Assembly (NCBI RefSeq): GCF_009870125.1
Contig: NC_046683.1
Coordinates: forward strand, 744,001-808,000
Direction: 5' to 3'
Source: Drosophila pseudoobscura
Lineage: Eukaryota > Arthropoda > Insecta > Diptera > Drosophilidae
Length of the DNA stretch: 64,000 nt
Shown piece after piece: positions 49,527 through 62,514 of this stretch. How positions within the stretch are numbered: position 1 is the first letter of the stretch; every line of letters begins with the position of its first letter. Made by a program: the position numbers and the translations under genes. A model generated the notes under the pieces. That model saw only the letters and a list, made by a program, of their open reading frames with translations. It did not search any database and had not been told where the DNA came from.

Positions 49527-52500
49527 ATGTCGGACGGCCTCGAGGTTGAGCAGATCGTGGAGAGCAAGCCGAGAAGGGTGAGTACTCGTAGTCCTCCGGG
49601 GCGCTATATTTTATATATTTACATATGTACATGCATACACACATACATACATAAGTACATGTGCATGTGTATGCATACAGAATACAGAAAGTAATAAGTG
49701 CGGCGGCAAAAGACAACCAACCGAAAATTAAGAATTATAAAAGATTCGATGGGGAAACAAAAGAGCAAAAGAAACGGGGCAACAGAGACAGCAAGAAGAT
49801 GGAGAGATGGAGAGCGAATGAGGCTGAGAATGGGAGACACCGATTGAGAAGAGGGACCAGCCAAAGGCTGGAGTTGGGCCCAGACCGATTGAGTATCTGT
49901 GTGTGTGTGTGTGTGTGTGTGTATCTGTGGCGGGGCATGTTGGGTTTTAAAATAACTCTGACTTTGGCGGTGTGTCCACAAGAACCGGCCCGGGGCCCCA
50001 TATCCCAGAGCCCAGACCCCAGACCCGACCAGACAGCACGAAGGAGAGACACAAAAAGCGAAAAGGTACATGCATCCATATGTATATTCCGCAGCCACAG
50101 TCAGTGCCTCCTTATGCGGGGGCGGATGCAGCAGCCGCCGTTGGGGCGACGTGTTGTTGCCGTGCCGTGCCCTACCGTGCCGCAGACGCAGACCCAAGTA
50201 TCAAGTTCAAGTGCGAGTTGTCGGCTGTCATATCTGCTGCTGCACTTGTTACAGTTACATTTGTACGCTTACGCTTACGCTACCGATGCCCGACGCCCGA
50301 TGCATTCTACATCAGAATCTTGTTGATGTGGTTTATGCGGCGGCGGCTGCTAGCCGCAATTTCAGTGTTGAACACGTCTCTTCTGGAGATAACGGTGCTT
50401 TTCAGCTGTCAAAATAACAGTAGCTAGCAGGCTTTGTGTGAGTGTTTTGTGCTAGCCGCACGTTTGTGTGCGTGCGTGTGTGTATGTGTTGAGGGAGAGA
50501 GAAAAGTCATCCCCAGTAGGCGGCAGGAGGCCCCTATCTGTTGTGCCCTTCTACAGATCGGATAGCATCGGAACGGATCGCTCACCATGCACTTCAATTG
50601 CGTAATTCCTCCACTCTCCAACTCTCCAATTCACTCCGTGCACCTAATCTCTGCCGGAGACGACCATTTACGGTTATAGCTCAGTCAATAAGTTCCAACA
50701 AAGCGCAACAATTGGGGGAATTGAAACAAATGCGTCAAAGCACCAGTGTCGCTGGTGCCGCCCGCCGTGGTGCGGGGGGTGAGCTGTCAGTAGCAATGCC
50801 AATAAATAATACAGCACACTCCCATATACATACATACACACATTATATGAGTATGAATATATATATGTACATATGTATGTATGAATGTATGCACAATGTC
50901 GTTAGCTTTTCAGCTGCAGCACTGCCAACTTTGGGGTTGCCGTTGGCGGCAAAGGCAGCGTCGACGTCGGCGTCGGCTTGTGCTATCAATGTCAAGTGGT
51001 GGATTTAGCCGTAAAACGAATAAATAATAAAAAACAGCAAAAGAAAGAGCAGCACAGAGAGAGGACATCCGAACATTCAAGATCAGACATGCACGATCGT
51101 GTCTCTTAGGATTGACTCCCTCGCTCGCCTTTGGAGGAGTGCAGCGCGCTTCCTGGCATGCCAATTCTGGTCACACACTCATCCTCTCGCCATTCGAGTC
51201 GTCGTCACCTTCGTGCGCAAGTGTGACTCACGCAACAGCAGCAGCAGCAGCAGCAACAGAAACAGCCGCCAGACGCAGAATGAGCAAGAGAAACAGATTG
51301 CTCCTTTGTTTCACTGGATGCACTGCGTACATACATACATGTATATGTATGTACATATGTATGTGTGTGTATAAAATAACCCGAAAAACGAAGAAATATT
51401 AAGGCGCAAAGAAAACAACAACAACAACATCGAATCAGAAACAGAAACAGCAGCGACTTTAAAAAAAGAACAGCAGCCGCCGCGGCAGCGACAACAGCAA
51501 CGGGCGACGGGCGACGGACGGCAGTGTATCCCCAGACCCGGCCAGAGGCAATGAACGCATGGCCGCCACGCCGACTGCGCAGTCAAAGCCTCTGCAGCTG
51601 CGCAAGTACGTCATGGCAAATGCATCGCTGCGCCGCTGCCGTTGCCGCTGTGTCCGAGGTAGTTCGGAAGGCAATTTGTCACCGAATTGTATTTTTTTGG
51701 TTTGTTTTTGCCCGCGATCGAAAACCGATTCGAGGCCCAATCGGTTGGCGGTGACCGGTCGCAACAGTTTTCTAACTGCCGGAGAAGGAGGGTGCTCCTT
51801 CCTTCCACAAAACATTTCCTGCCGCTGTCTCTGACTCACGGAATCTTCAACGGAATTCCGCGATGGAATGATGTGTGGTTCCATGAGGGAAATATTGAGT
51901 ATCGCTTTTACGAGTGTGTGCTTCTTCTCACTTGGTTTCATTTCATTTTATTCGAAGCCTTCACTTACATATCTGGAATTCGTTAGTCAACGTTCAACAA
52001 TTTCAGTCCGCAAATCCAAGGCCCAATCGAATGCCGATCCCCATGCTCCCTTGCTACCTCCTCCTTCCGGCAAGTACCCCCAATCGAGGATGCCTGGAGG
52101 ATACTCCAATCCAAAGAGAGATTAGTGTTCCGTGGCAGTGGTGGGGGGAGCAGGGGGGCTATTCTAGTATTCAATTGGTTTTTATGGGGCGGAAACGTTT
52201 TGCTTTGCTCCGTTGCAAGGCTCTGAACGGTATATTGATACCCTGTACAAGGGTATCCAGCGCTGATATTTGCGGCTTTCCGCCTCTGTCCCAGTCCCAG
52301 TCTCAGCTTCGGTTGCAGTTTCATGGATTTGCAACATGCTTGGCTAGCTGCAATTACTGCTGCTACTCGTATATACTTTTGGCCTTACTCAATAATACAC
52401 ATTGGTGATATTGATAGATACACATACAATATAGTAGATGCAGTACGTGTTGGCTGTATGAATGCACATACTCATGAGTACATATACATGTGCATACAAA

Positions 52501-55424
52501 TATGGCTCGTCGTTACGTATCTATCAGATATGGTTGCATGTGCAGCAGATGGCAAAACGCAACAAAACAAAACAAAACAGAAACAGAATGGAGATGGAAA
52601 TGGAAATGGGAATGGCAGTAAGCAGGAAGTACCAGCCACAGGCTGCCTGCCACTCGACCATCAAATTCTGCATTGATACTCGCTTCCGCACTCGGTCAGC
52701 GGGGTCCTGCCCATCGCCAGATACTTGCTGTAGAAACAGGGACATAACATATGTACTAGTATTCGGTGAAGTCACTCTTTGCTGCTGCTTCTGTTGCTGT
52801 GATAAGCACAAATCAATTATGAAAGTGCTACTATTTATCGCTGAACATGAACAAATGCATGACACTCTCTCTCTCTCTCCCTCTCTTGTTCTCTCGCTCT
52901 GGCAGGGCAGGCTCTCCGCCGTAGACTTCTCTACACTTCCCCACCCTATCCCGTGTAGGAGTGCCCCGTCCATCCCTTTCCCGAGCCATCGTGTGGGGCT
53001 CTGTGACTAAGCGCCAGCCCCAAAGTAGTCCAAATTTTTATGGCGTGTGAAATTGAAACAGAAAAGAACAGAACAGCCGATCCGAGAATGGCAGAACAAC
53101 AATCGTATCCATTAGAGCGGCTAGGCAGCGGCTGACTCCTCCAAGATTCCAATTCCAGCTGTAAATCAATTCGAGTTTTCAAAGTGTGTCGCTCTGCGGG
53201 TTTCTCTTATCTGTGCAGACGTCAATTCCACTCCCTCGTCCGATAAGTGCGATAAGGCCTCTCATATCTGAGTGATCAGCCATGCGGCCACGCCCTGTTG
53301 AGCGGCGCAGTCGCTGTCGCAGTCGCAGTCACTGCCAGAGCCACAGCCACAGCCACAGCCACAGCCGCATCGGATCTAATTTGTTTTGTTGTCACAGTGT
53401 TATCAGAGATACGAGATACGGCAAGGGGCCCTACCGCTCCGGGCTTATCAGCTGAGAGGATATGTCTAATTTTAGCCATTAACGTTGATATCGCTCTGGT
53501 GACACCCTCCAAGCTTTCCTTTCGGGAATTGCAGAATGTCCCATAGCAGAGACTGCAACTAGTGTCTGCCTGTCTCTCTTTCTCTCTTTCTCTATTCTTT
53601 ACTTTGGGCCATTCTCTGTTTTTGGCACACAGCTCGCATTCGCATTCGCATTCGCATTCACATTCGCATTCACATTTCGCATCTTTTGACTAATTAATTC
53701 CCCTCTCAGCAGAGAACGGGAGCGGCGTCCGGGCTTTGGGGCCCCGCGAAGTTCTCATCGCGTTGTCGTTGTCGTCGTCGTTGTTGTCGCTTCGTTGTCG
53801 TTTCGTTGTGAAAGTCGTCGCCTAAATCATTTTAGTCTTTAATTGTTTGGGGTTTTTTCTTCTATATTTTCGGCAGAGACGTTGCTGTTGCTGTTGCCGT
53901 TGCCGTTGCTTCTGCTTTCTGTATGGCCGAATGGACGGGACGCACTCTCCTTCTAAATCGCTTTGCGCTTTTCTAATTGATTTTTCTCACAAGATGCCAC
54001 ACACACAAGTCGGGTCCGGTCCGGTGCGGTCCGGTCATTGAACGCATTATGGAGCGGGTCTCCCATCTGTGTCTCTATTTCTATGTCTATTTTTACTTGT
54101 AGTATGAATGCCCCTATTCCTGCCTCCAGACCTGGCCTGAGTCTCTCTCTTGTGGCCACAGTTATGGGGCACATCTCTTTGTTTGTTTTCACTTTGTCTA
54201 CCCACAGCCCCGCCCCGCCCCGTCCCGTCCCGCCCCTCCTCGCAATCAGCCGCAGAGATTCAAAAAAGTTAGTTGACAAATCTTTGACCCGCTTTCTGAT
54301 TGAAAATTAAAAACTGTCACGCGCAGATTGCTTTCGATCGATCGATCGATCGATCGATTGAGAGCCTACAGCCAACACACAGTCACAGATACATCTGATC
54401 ATAGAATCTCATACATGCAATAGATACAATAGTTCATTTAGGCATGTACTTTGCGGTGCACTAATCCGGGAAAGAGTTAAGCAAGTGGCGTGCTTTAGTT
54501 TCAGTTTCTGGCACGGAACCCAATCAAAACGAATCGAAAGCGAAAGTACTCCGATGTCCGTCATGAGTACTCGTACGTACTTGCCACTGGCTGAGTGCGA
54601 AGGCGGCAGGCGGGCATATAAATTATTCAGATATACATACACACACACACACATACACATACAAGCACTCTTTATTGCTGGCACCCAGTGGCACGATAGT
54701 GGACTTGGAATGCATGAAGCAAAGCCAAGCCAAAGCCAAGCCAAAGCCAAAGCCAGCCAAAGTGAAGCAAAGCGTTGGCGTTGGCTGAGCCACCATCCGA
54801 TCCGATCCGATCCGTTCCAATCCGATCCAATCCGATCTCTCAACGATCTCTCAATGATTCATGCACTTCAATAATCACTCACATACGCTTACGCCTTTTC
54901 CTTATACGTAGATGCCACTGGCAACGTCGCTGGACAAGGACGCCATTCGCGAGGCCTACGAGGACGTACGCTCTGATCTCACAGACACCGAGTGGGCGGT
55001 CTTCAAATTCGATGGGCCACAGATCATTGTCCATGGACGGGGCCAATGCTTCGAGGAGTTTCGCCAACAGTTCGGCGACTCGGAGCGCGCCTTCGGGTAC
55101 ATACGCATACAGATGGGCGACGAGATGTCCAAGCGCAAAAAGTTCATATTCCTCACGTGGATTGGCCAGGAGGTGGGCGTCATTCAGCGGGCCAAAATGT
55201 CCACGGACAAGGCCATCATCAAGGATGTGCTCAATGTGAGTGTACTTTCCATGCTAAAATACGGTACCCAGAGATGCTAATCCGAATCCTAATGCTTTCT
55301 ATTGCAGAACTTTGCTGTGGAACTGCAGGCGGGCGTGGAGCCAGAGCTGGATATTGGCCTCTTTCGCGAGGCCCTGAACCGCGCCGGTGGTGCCAACTAT
55401 GGAACGGGTATCCGGGACAATTAG
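49527..55424 (+). CDS. CG6891: Coactosin-like F-actin-binding protein
   Basis: This ADF-homology protein binds actin filaments in the cytoplasm and, in its family, counters capping. Exons are 49527-49577, 54912-55235 and 55308-55424, all phase 0, with GTGAGT donors. The first adds 17 residues (MSDGLEVEQIVESKPRR). The second opens with its own ATG (MPLATSLDKDAIREAYED), so a 146-residue form could arise from another 5' exon, beside the 163-residue form. Hallmarks are the DTEWAVFKFDG strand, GDEMSKRKKFIFLTWIG (the lysine patch used by coactosins to bind actin), IQRAKMSTDKAIIKDVL and the C-terminal GGANYGTG. The first ATG has an ideal Kozak context (ACCACC). The gene diverges from the receptor gene and converges on CG6961. 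Confidence 0.9.
53309..53368. repeat. Compound hexamer array CAGTCG / CCACAG
   Basis: GTCGCA-type units pass into CCACAG units. The unit sequence changes within a single array. Confidence 0.85.
53634..53677. repeat. (CATTCG/CATTCA)n hexanucleotide array
   Basis: About seven CATTCR units in the coactosin intron. Confidence 0.9.
54334..54358. repeat. (CGAT)6 self-complementary tetranucleotide tract
   Basis: Tandem CGAT units. Each pair is palindromic, so the tract can fold on itself. Confidence 0.95.
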
Positions 55425-56079
55425 GGTGCTCTCCCATACCAATACCCATACCCATACCCTTACCCTTACCCACACCCATGCCCATGCCCACGCGACGATC
55501 TTCATTTAACGTCTATTATTTTTTTTGGCTTACCAAATTTCAAACTCTGCTCCCCTCTTTCTACTTAATTATTATGAATTAATTGTATGCAATTTTAAAT
55601 TTATGTAATATGTAAAGACATTATACAAGAAACAATTAACCCACGATCGATTCTTTACGAGCGTTCCTTGTGCCAAAGGTAGAATCTCTGCCTTTTCACT
55701 CGTTCTGCAAGTAAATTTCCCCCTTTGGAGGGCACCCGAACATCCGATTTCCTCGCTAACGGCTCTTCTCCTCGAAACGTGCCTAAAAAATATACATTCG
55801 ATGACCGAAAGTACTGGGAAAACTAGTGTCTAGAAACCTTCCAGAAGCCATTTGTCTAGTTAAGTGTTTTATTTATTTTAACATGCGCTCTGTGTGGGTG
55901 AATTGATGAACAAAATTATTTGAAATCGGATCCGCTTAGATGTAGGATGCATGTGGAATAGCATGCGGGTTGCATAGAATATGTATGAAGGATGTCTTTA
56001 GTTTACTTTTTACTTATTTACTAATTGCGTCAGTCCGCAGCAGCCGATCAGGTGATCAGTCGATCAAGCGATCAGTCGA
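55425..56079. other. Convergent 3' regions of the coactosin-like gene and CG6961
   Basis: The two stop codons face each other across 655 bases. A CCCATA/CCCTTA/CCCATG hexamer array (55435-55493) begins just after the coactosin stop and would lie in its 3' UTR. On the minus strand, two overlapping AATAAA signals at 55868-55877 suit the CG6961 transcript. The coactosin signal is not obvious. Confidence 0.6.
55868..55877 (-). terminator. AATAAA poly(A) signals of CG6961
   Basis: Plus-strand TTTATTTATT gives two overlapping AATAAA hexamers on the minus strand, about 205 bases past the CG6961 stop. Confidence 0.55.
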
Positions 56080-57809
56080 TCAGCGATCGCGGAATAGGAC
56101 AGAGTGAAGAGCATCTATGTCTACCTCGACGCCAGATGAGTTTGTGGTGACAGTACGTGAGCTGCAAGTGGGTTGGATTGGGTGTTAGAATACTCTAGTG
56201 ACACGGGATATACGGGACGACTTACCTGGCTGAGTGTGCCGAGCGATTGGACGAGTGCGGATTAATCAGCACGCAGTGCATTGGCTGGCCATCGAACTCG
56301 CGGTGATGGTACGAGTCGACGGCTATTTCGGCGTGCTCTAGACTCTTGAAAATGACCTCAGCGGTGCCAGGACGCACCACGTGGGCATCGTACATGGGCC
56401 CGATGTCGTTGAACAGCTCCCGAATGTCCGAAGTAGTCACATTCGAATGGAGATTGCTCACCAGCAGCCGATAGCCCTTCTTGTTGTTGGCCACCCCAAG
56501 TGGCGGGGAGCGACGTGCGGACAAGGAGAGAATCATCGATGAAGACACATTGGAGCTGCTATTGGCCAGCCCCTGCCCCTTGTTTTCGTTGGCATAGATG
56601 CCATGAGACACGCGACGATCGGGCTCGCTGCCGAACAGACGTGCCCGCAAAGAGTCCGACAGATTGGAAGTGGCAGCCACCTGACGCCGACTTCGCTCAA
56701 AGTGCTCCGGGCCAGGACCCGACTCCGTGCGGGCAACAATGTGCGGTGCCGACAGCATGGGGCGCTCGATACGGTTGCGGGCCGCCTCGTAAATGGAAAA
56801 CGGGTCGCTGGCATGATTGTTCTGCAGTGGAGCCGCCGTCGACATCTCCACGTCGTCATCTCTATCTCGGTTCATGTTGAAGTTGACAAAGTTATAGCGA
56901 GACGACGGCTGCATGTTGTTGTTGGTCCTCAGATGCACGGCGGAGTGGATTACCTCTGTGAAAAACGCAGTATCAGAGTGAGAGTGAGAGTCGGATGGGG
57001 AGCCAAAAATGACTTACCATCCTCGAGATCCTGCATATTGTCATGGTCCACATAGCCGCGTGGTGCGAACGGTTTCGCCGAGGGATTTAGTCTGGAGGTG
57101 AAGCGCCGGTCACCAACCGAAGAAGAGATGGCCGCTAAAGCTTTCTGATGATTAAAGGCGTCCCACGGTTTTTGTCGATTCGACATGGTAACCATGCGCT
57201 GGCCAAAGTGGCCTCGGTCTTCATGATCCACGATCTCATCGGTGTATTCCAGAGGCATTGGTCGGCGGATCTCCGTCTGTGGACGACGGAGATTTTTTCG
57301 CCCCATCTGAAGGCGATCCATGCGTTCGCCCTCAATGGCAGTAATTTCAGGATCCTCCCCAGACTCGCAGTATTCCACAGGGATCGGGCGGAGTAGTTTC
57401 TTTCGGTTGATTAACAGCTGGCGGGCATCAATGCCGGACTCGCGCATATTCTGGTTGAGCACATCGCGTGCGTCTGTTATTTTTGCACGTGTCTTCTGTA
57501 TAATCTTATTGCGGGCGTCATAGGTTCGCGAGGCCGGCTGATCCGACGACGACGCCAGTCCTGTCCCTCCGGCCTTGAATGCTGGGCGATTTACCAGTTT
57601 TCGCATCTTGTTGTTGTTGGCATTCGGATTGCTGCGTTAAACAAAGTGAGGCAGACAAGGGCCAATGCCATTAAAACGCCATTTTCTTGCATTTTTTCCC
57701 GCTTCCCTTTTTACACTTACAATTTTTTGTCACTTGGACGGCCGCCATGAGCGCTCCTCATTTGTCGCCGCTCGATGATCTCGTCCAGGCTCAGTGAAAC
57801 GGAGTCCAT
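56080..57809 (-). CDS. CG6961: PDIP3/SKAR-like RRM protein (mRNA export adaptor)
   Basis: This nuclear RNA-binding protein of the PDIP3/SKAR/Aly type is expected to couple splicing and TREX-mediated mRNA export. Exons on the minus strand are 57809-57721, 57631-57018, 56955-56226 and 56161-56080, with matched phases, giving 504 residues. The N-terminus has LSLDEIIERR, the UAP56-binding motif of this family. The next region has DAR-type repeats (TYDARNKIIQ, KITDARDVLN, GIDARQLL). An RRM spans about residues 395-468, with LLVSNLHS, GTAEVIF and FDGQPMHCVL. The last exon ends in VEVDIDALHSVLFRDR, which resembles the EVDPDTILKALFK tail of human PDIP3 and supports this final exon. Human PDIP3 is about 420 residues, so the fly linker is longer. 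The gene diverges from S6KL. Confidence 0.9.
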
Positions 57810-57999
57810 TGTTCTTATATATATGTATATGTAAGCAACTTGTATCGTATTCCAAAGAAAACTAATATCTATTTAATACTAACAAAATTGTTAAAGTAAA
57901 GTAAATTATTGCAAGCGGGGCGTGTAAGTGCTGGAAAATGAGTAAAAAGAATGTGACCAGACCACATAAATAGTTAATGTTGCACTTATCGCACAAAAG

Positions 58000-58007
58000 T
58001 ATCGATA
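58000..58007. promoter_or_regulatory. DRE (TATCGATA)
   Basis: A perfect 8-bp DREF site, palindromic, 191 bases upstream of the CG6961 ATG. Confidence 0.65.
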
Positions 58008-58220
58008 TTCCTTCTAAATCGGTGACATCGAAGTGTAATCAAGAGTCGAGGGTATTTTAGATCTAACGACCTGATACAGTAGAAAAAAAGTGTCGATTTG
58101 CTTCGAACTCAGAAATAAATGTGGTTGTAGTTGCGGGTATGCCCATTCCAAAAATGGTCACTTTAATGTTACCGCGTTGACACATCGCGTTTCCACAAAT
58201 ATATCATGAACATACAATAA

Positions 58221-58228
58221 TATCGATA
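58221..58228. promoter_or_regulatory. DRE (TATCGATA)
   Basis: A second perfect DREF site, about 370 bases upstream of the S6KL ATG. Confidence 0.65.
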
Positions 58229-58597
58229 TATTTATCTAACATCACATCCCCCACTCGCACAACAACAATAGAGTAACAAAATAAAAGAAAACTTAAAACG
58301 GCTCTAACTATCTTATTGTTTTATTAAGAGTTTGAGCTCTCTCGAGTTTTTGTTTTGTGTTTTTTTTTCTGCAATATAATTTAGTGATTGCGCAATTGTA
58401 GTGCCTTTTTGGCCTTAGTGCCTGCGTCAGTTCTTGTGTGAGTGCGAGCGGAGCGGAGTTTGATTGAGCGTGGCGTGTGTGAGAAGAGTGTGGTGTGTTG
58501 TCTTGGTGTGCGCGTGCGGTGCGAGTGTGCATAAACAACAACAAATAAACGAACGGGTAAAAACTACGGAATTGATTAGTACGAGTGGAAGTTTTTG

Positions 58598-61857
<3,260 letters not shown>

Positions 61858-62514
61858 ATGAACGCCCGCTCGCAAGTGTTCGACCTGACTATGGAGGGTC
61901 TGCAGGTGGACGAGGCGGTGACCACCATCTTCCAGACAGTACTCTTCCATCGTTGCCTCGGCAAATTCATGTACACGGGCGACGCCCAGTACTCGATCGG
62001 TACTGTCGGCTACACGGATGTCGACTGCAACTTCATCGACTTCACCTATGTGTGCTGCACTTCCGACAGCTTGACGCACAAGGTGAAGCGAGCCATCAAC
62101 CTGTTCAGTGAAAAGCTGCGCTCCAACGAGAGCTGTGGCTCGGGGCAGATAAGCCTGGAGTTCTTTCAGAAGAAGAAGAACCGCTGGCCGTTCTCGCAGG
62201 AGTCCATACCGTGGGAGGTGTGGACGGTGCACCTCGATCTGATCAAGCACGAGAACGAGGACGAGCGACAGCTGTGTCGCGAGAACGTCTCTGATCTCCT
62301 AACCGAAAAAGTCATATACATTACGGAGCTGATGAATCGGCACGACTATGTGCCCAAGACACCCAGCCAGAGCGAGCTGGACCTGATCTTCGACACATCC
62401 TTCCCCGATGTTCAGCCGTATTTGTTTAAGTTCGATTACTCCACCTCTGGCTCGGCAGCACCCTCCATGGGCAATGCCATGAAAAAGATCATCAAGGAGA
62501 CGCTCGCAATGTGA
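61858..62514 (+). CDS. Atg101: Autophagy-related protein Atg101
   Basis: This HORMA-domain subunit of the Atg1/ULK1-Atg13-FIP200 complex stabilises Atg13 and helps recruit downstream autophagy factors at the forming isolation membrane. The intronless frame encodes 218 residues, the same length as human ATG101. Matching blocks are YSIGTVG with VDCNFIDFTYV, SLEFFQKKKNRWPFSQESIPWEVWTV, ELMNRHDYVPKTPSQSE and DVQPYLFKFDY. Trp110-Pro111-Phe112 correspond exactly to the WF finger used for partner recruitment in human ATG101. It follows S6KL in tandem with under 470 bases between them. Confidence 0.97.
   Translation: MNARSQVFDLTMEGLQVDEAVTTIFQTVLFHRCLGKFMYTGDAQYSIGTVGYTDVDCNFIDFTYVCCTSDSLTHKVKRAINLFSEKLRSNESCGSGQISLEFFQKKKNRWPFSQESIPWEVWTVHLDLIKHENEDERQLCRENVSDLLTEKVIYITELMNRHDYVPKTPSQSELDLIFDTSFPDVQPYLFKFDYSTSGSAAPSMGNAMKKIIKETLAM

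Larger units (their letters stand above)
49578..54911 (+). other. 5.3 kb first coding intron of the coactosin-like gene
   Basis: This intron lies between the short N-terminal exon and the ATG-starting second exon. It holds a TG tract (49897-49922), CAG runs, a palindromic pair near 52232-52262 (ATACCCTGTACAAGGGTAT), hexamer arrays at 53309-53368 and 53634-53677, a CGAT tract (54334-54358) and AAGCCA repeats (54717-54765). Alternative first exons may start inside it. No other gene is supported. Confidence 0.65.
57810..58597. promoter_or_regulatory. Shared divergent promoter of CG6961 and S6KL
   Basis: The two ATGs are 788 bases apart on opposite strands. Two perfect palindromic TATCGATA DRE sites (58000-58007 and 58221-58228) and sequences close to fly core-promoter motif 1 (TGGTCACATT on the minus strand near 57952-57961; TGGTCACTTT near 58156) fit a TATA-less housekeeping promoter driven by DREF and motif-1 factors. 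No TATA box is evident. Confidence 0.65.

Noticed and set aside
49661-50326. 221-codon open frame inside the coactosin intron
   Set aside because: It reads through a TG repeat as CVCVCV and has no conserved motif. It is intronic to a clear gene on the same strand.
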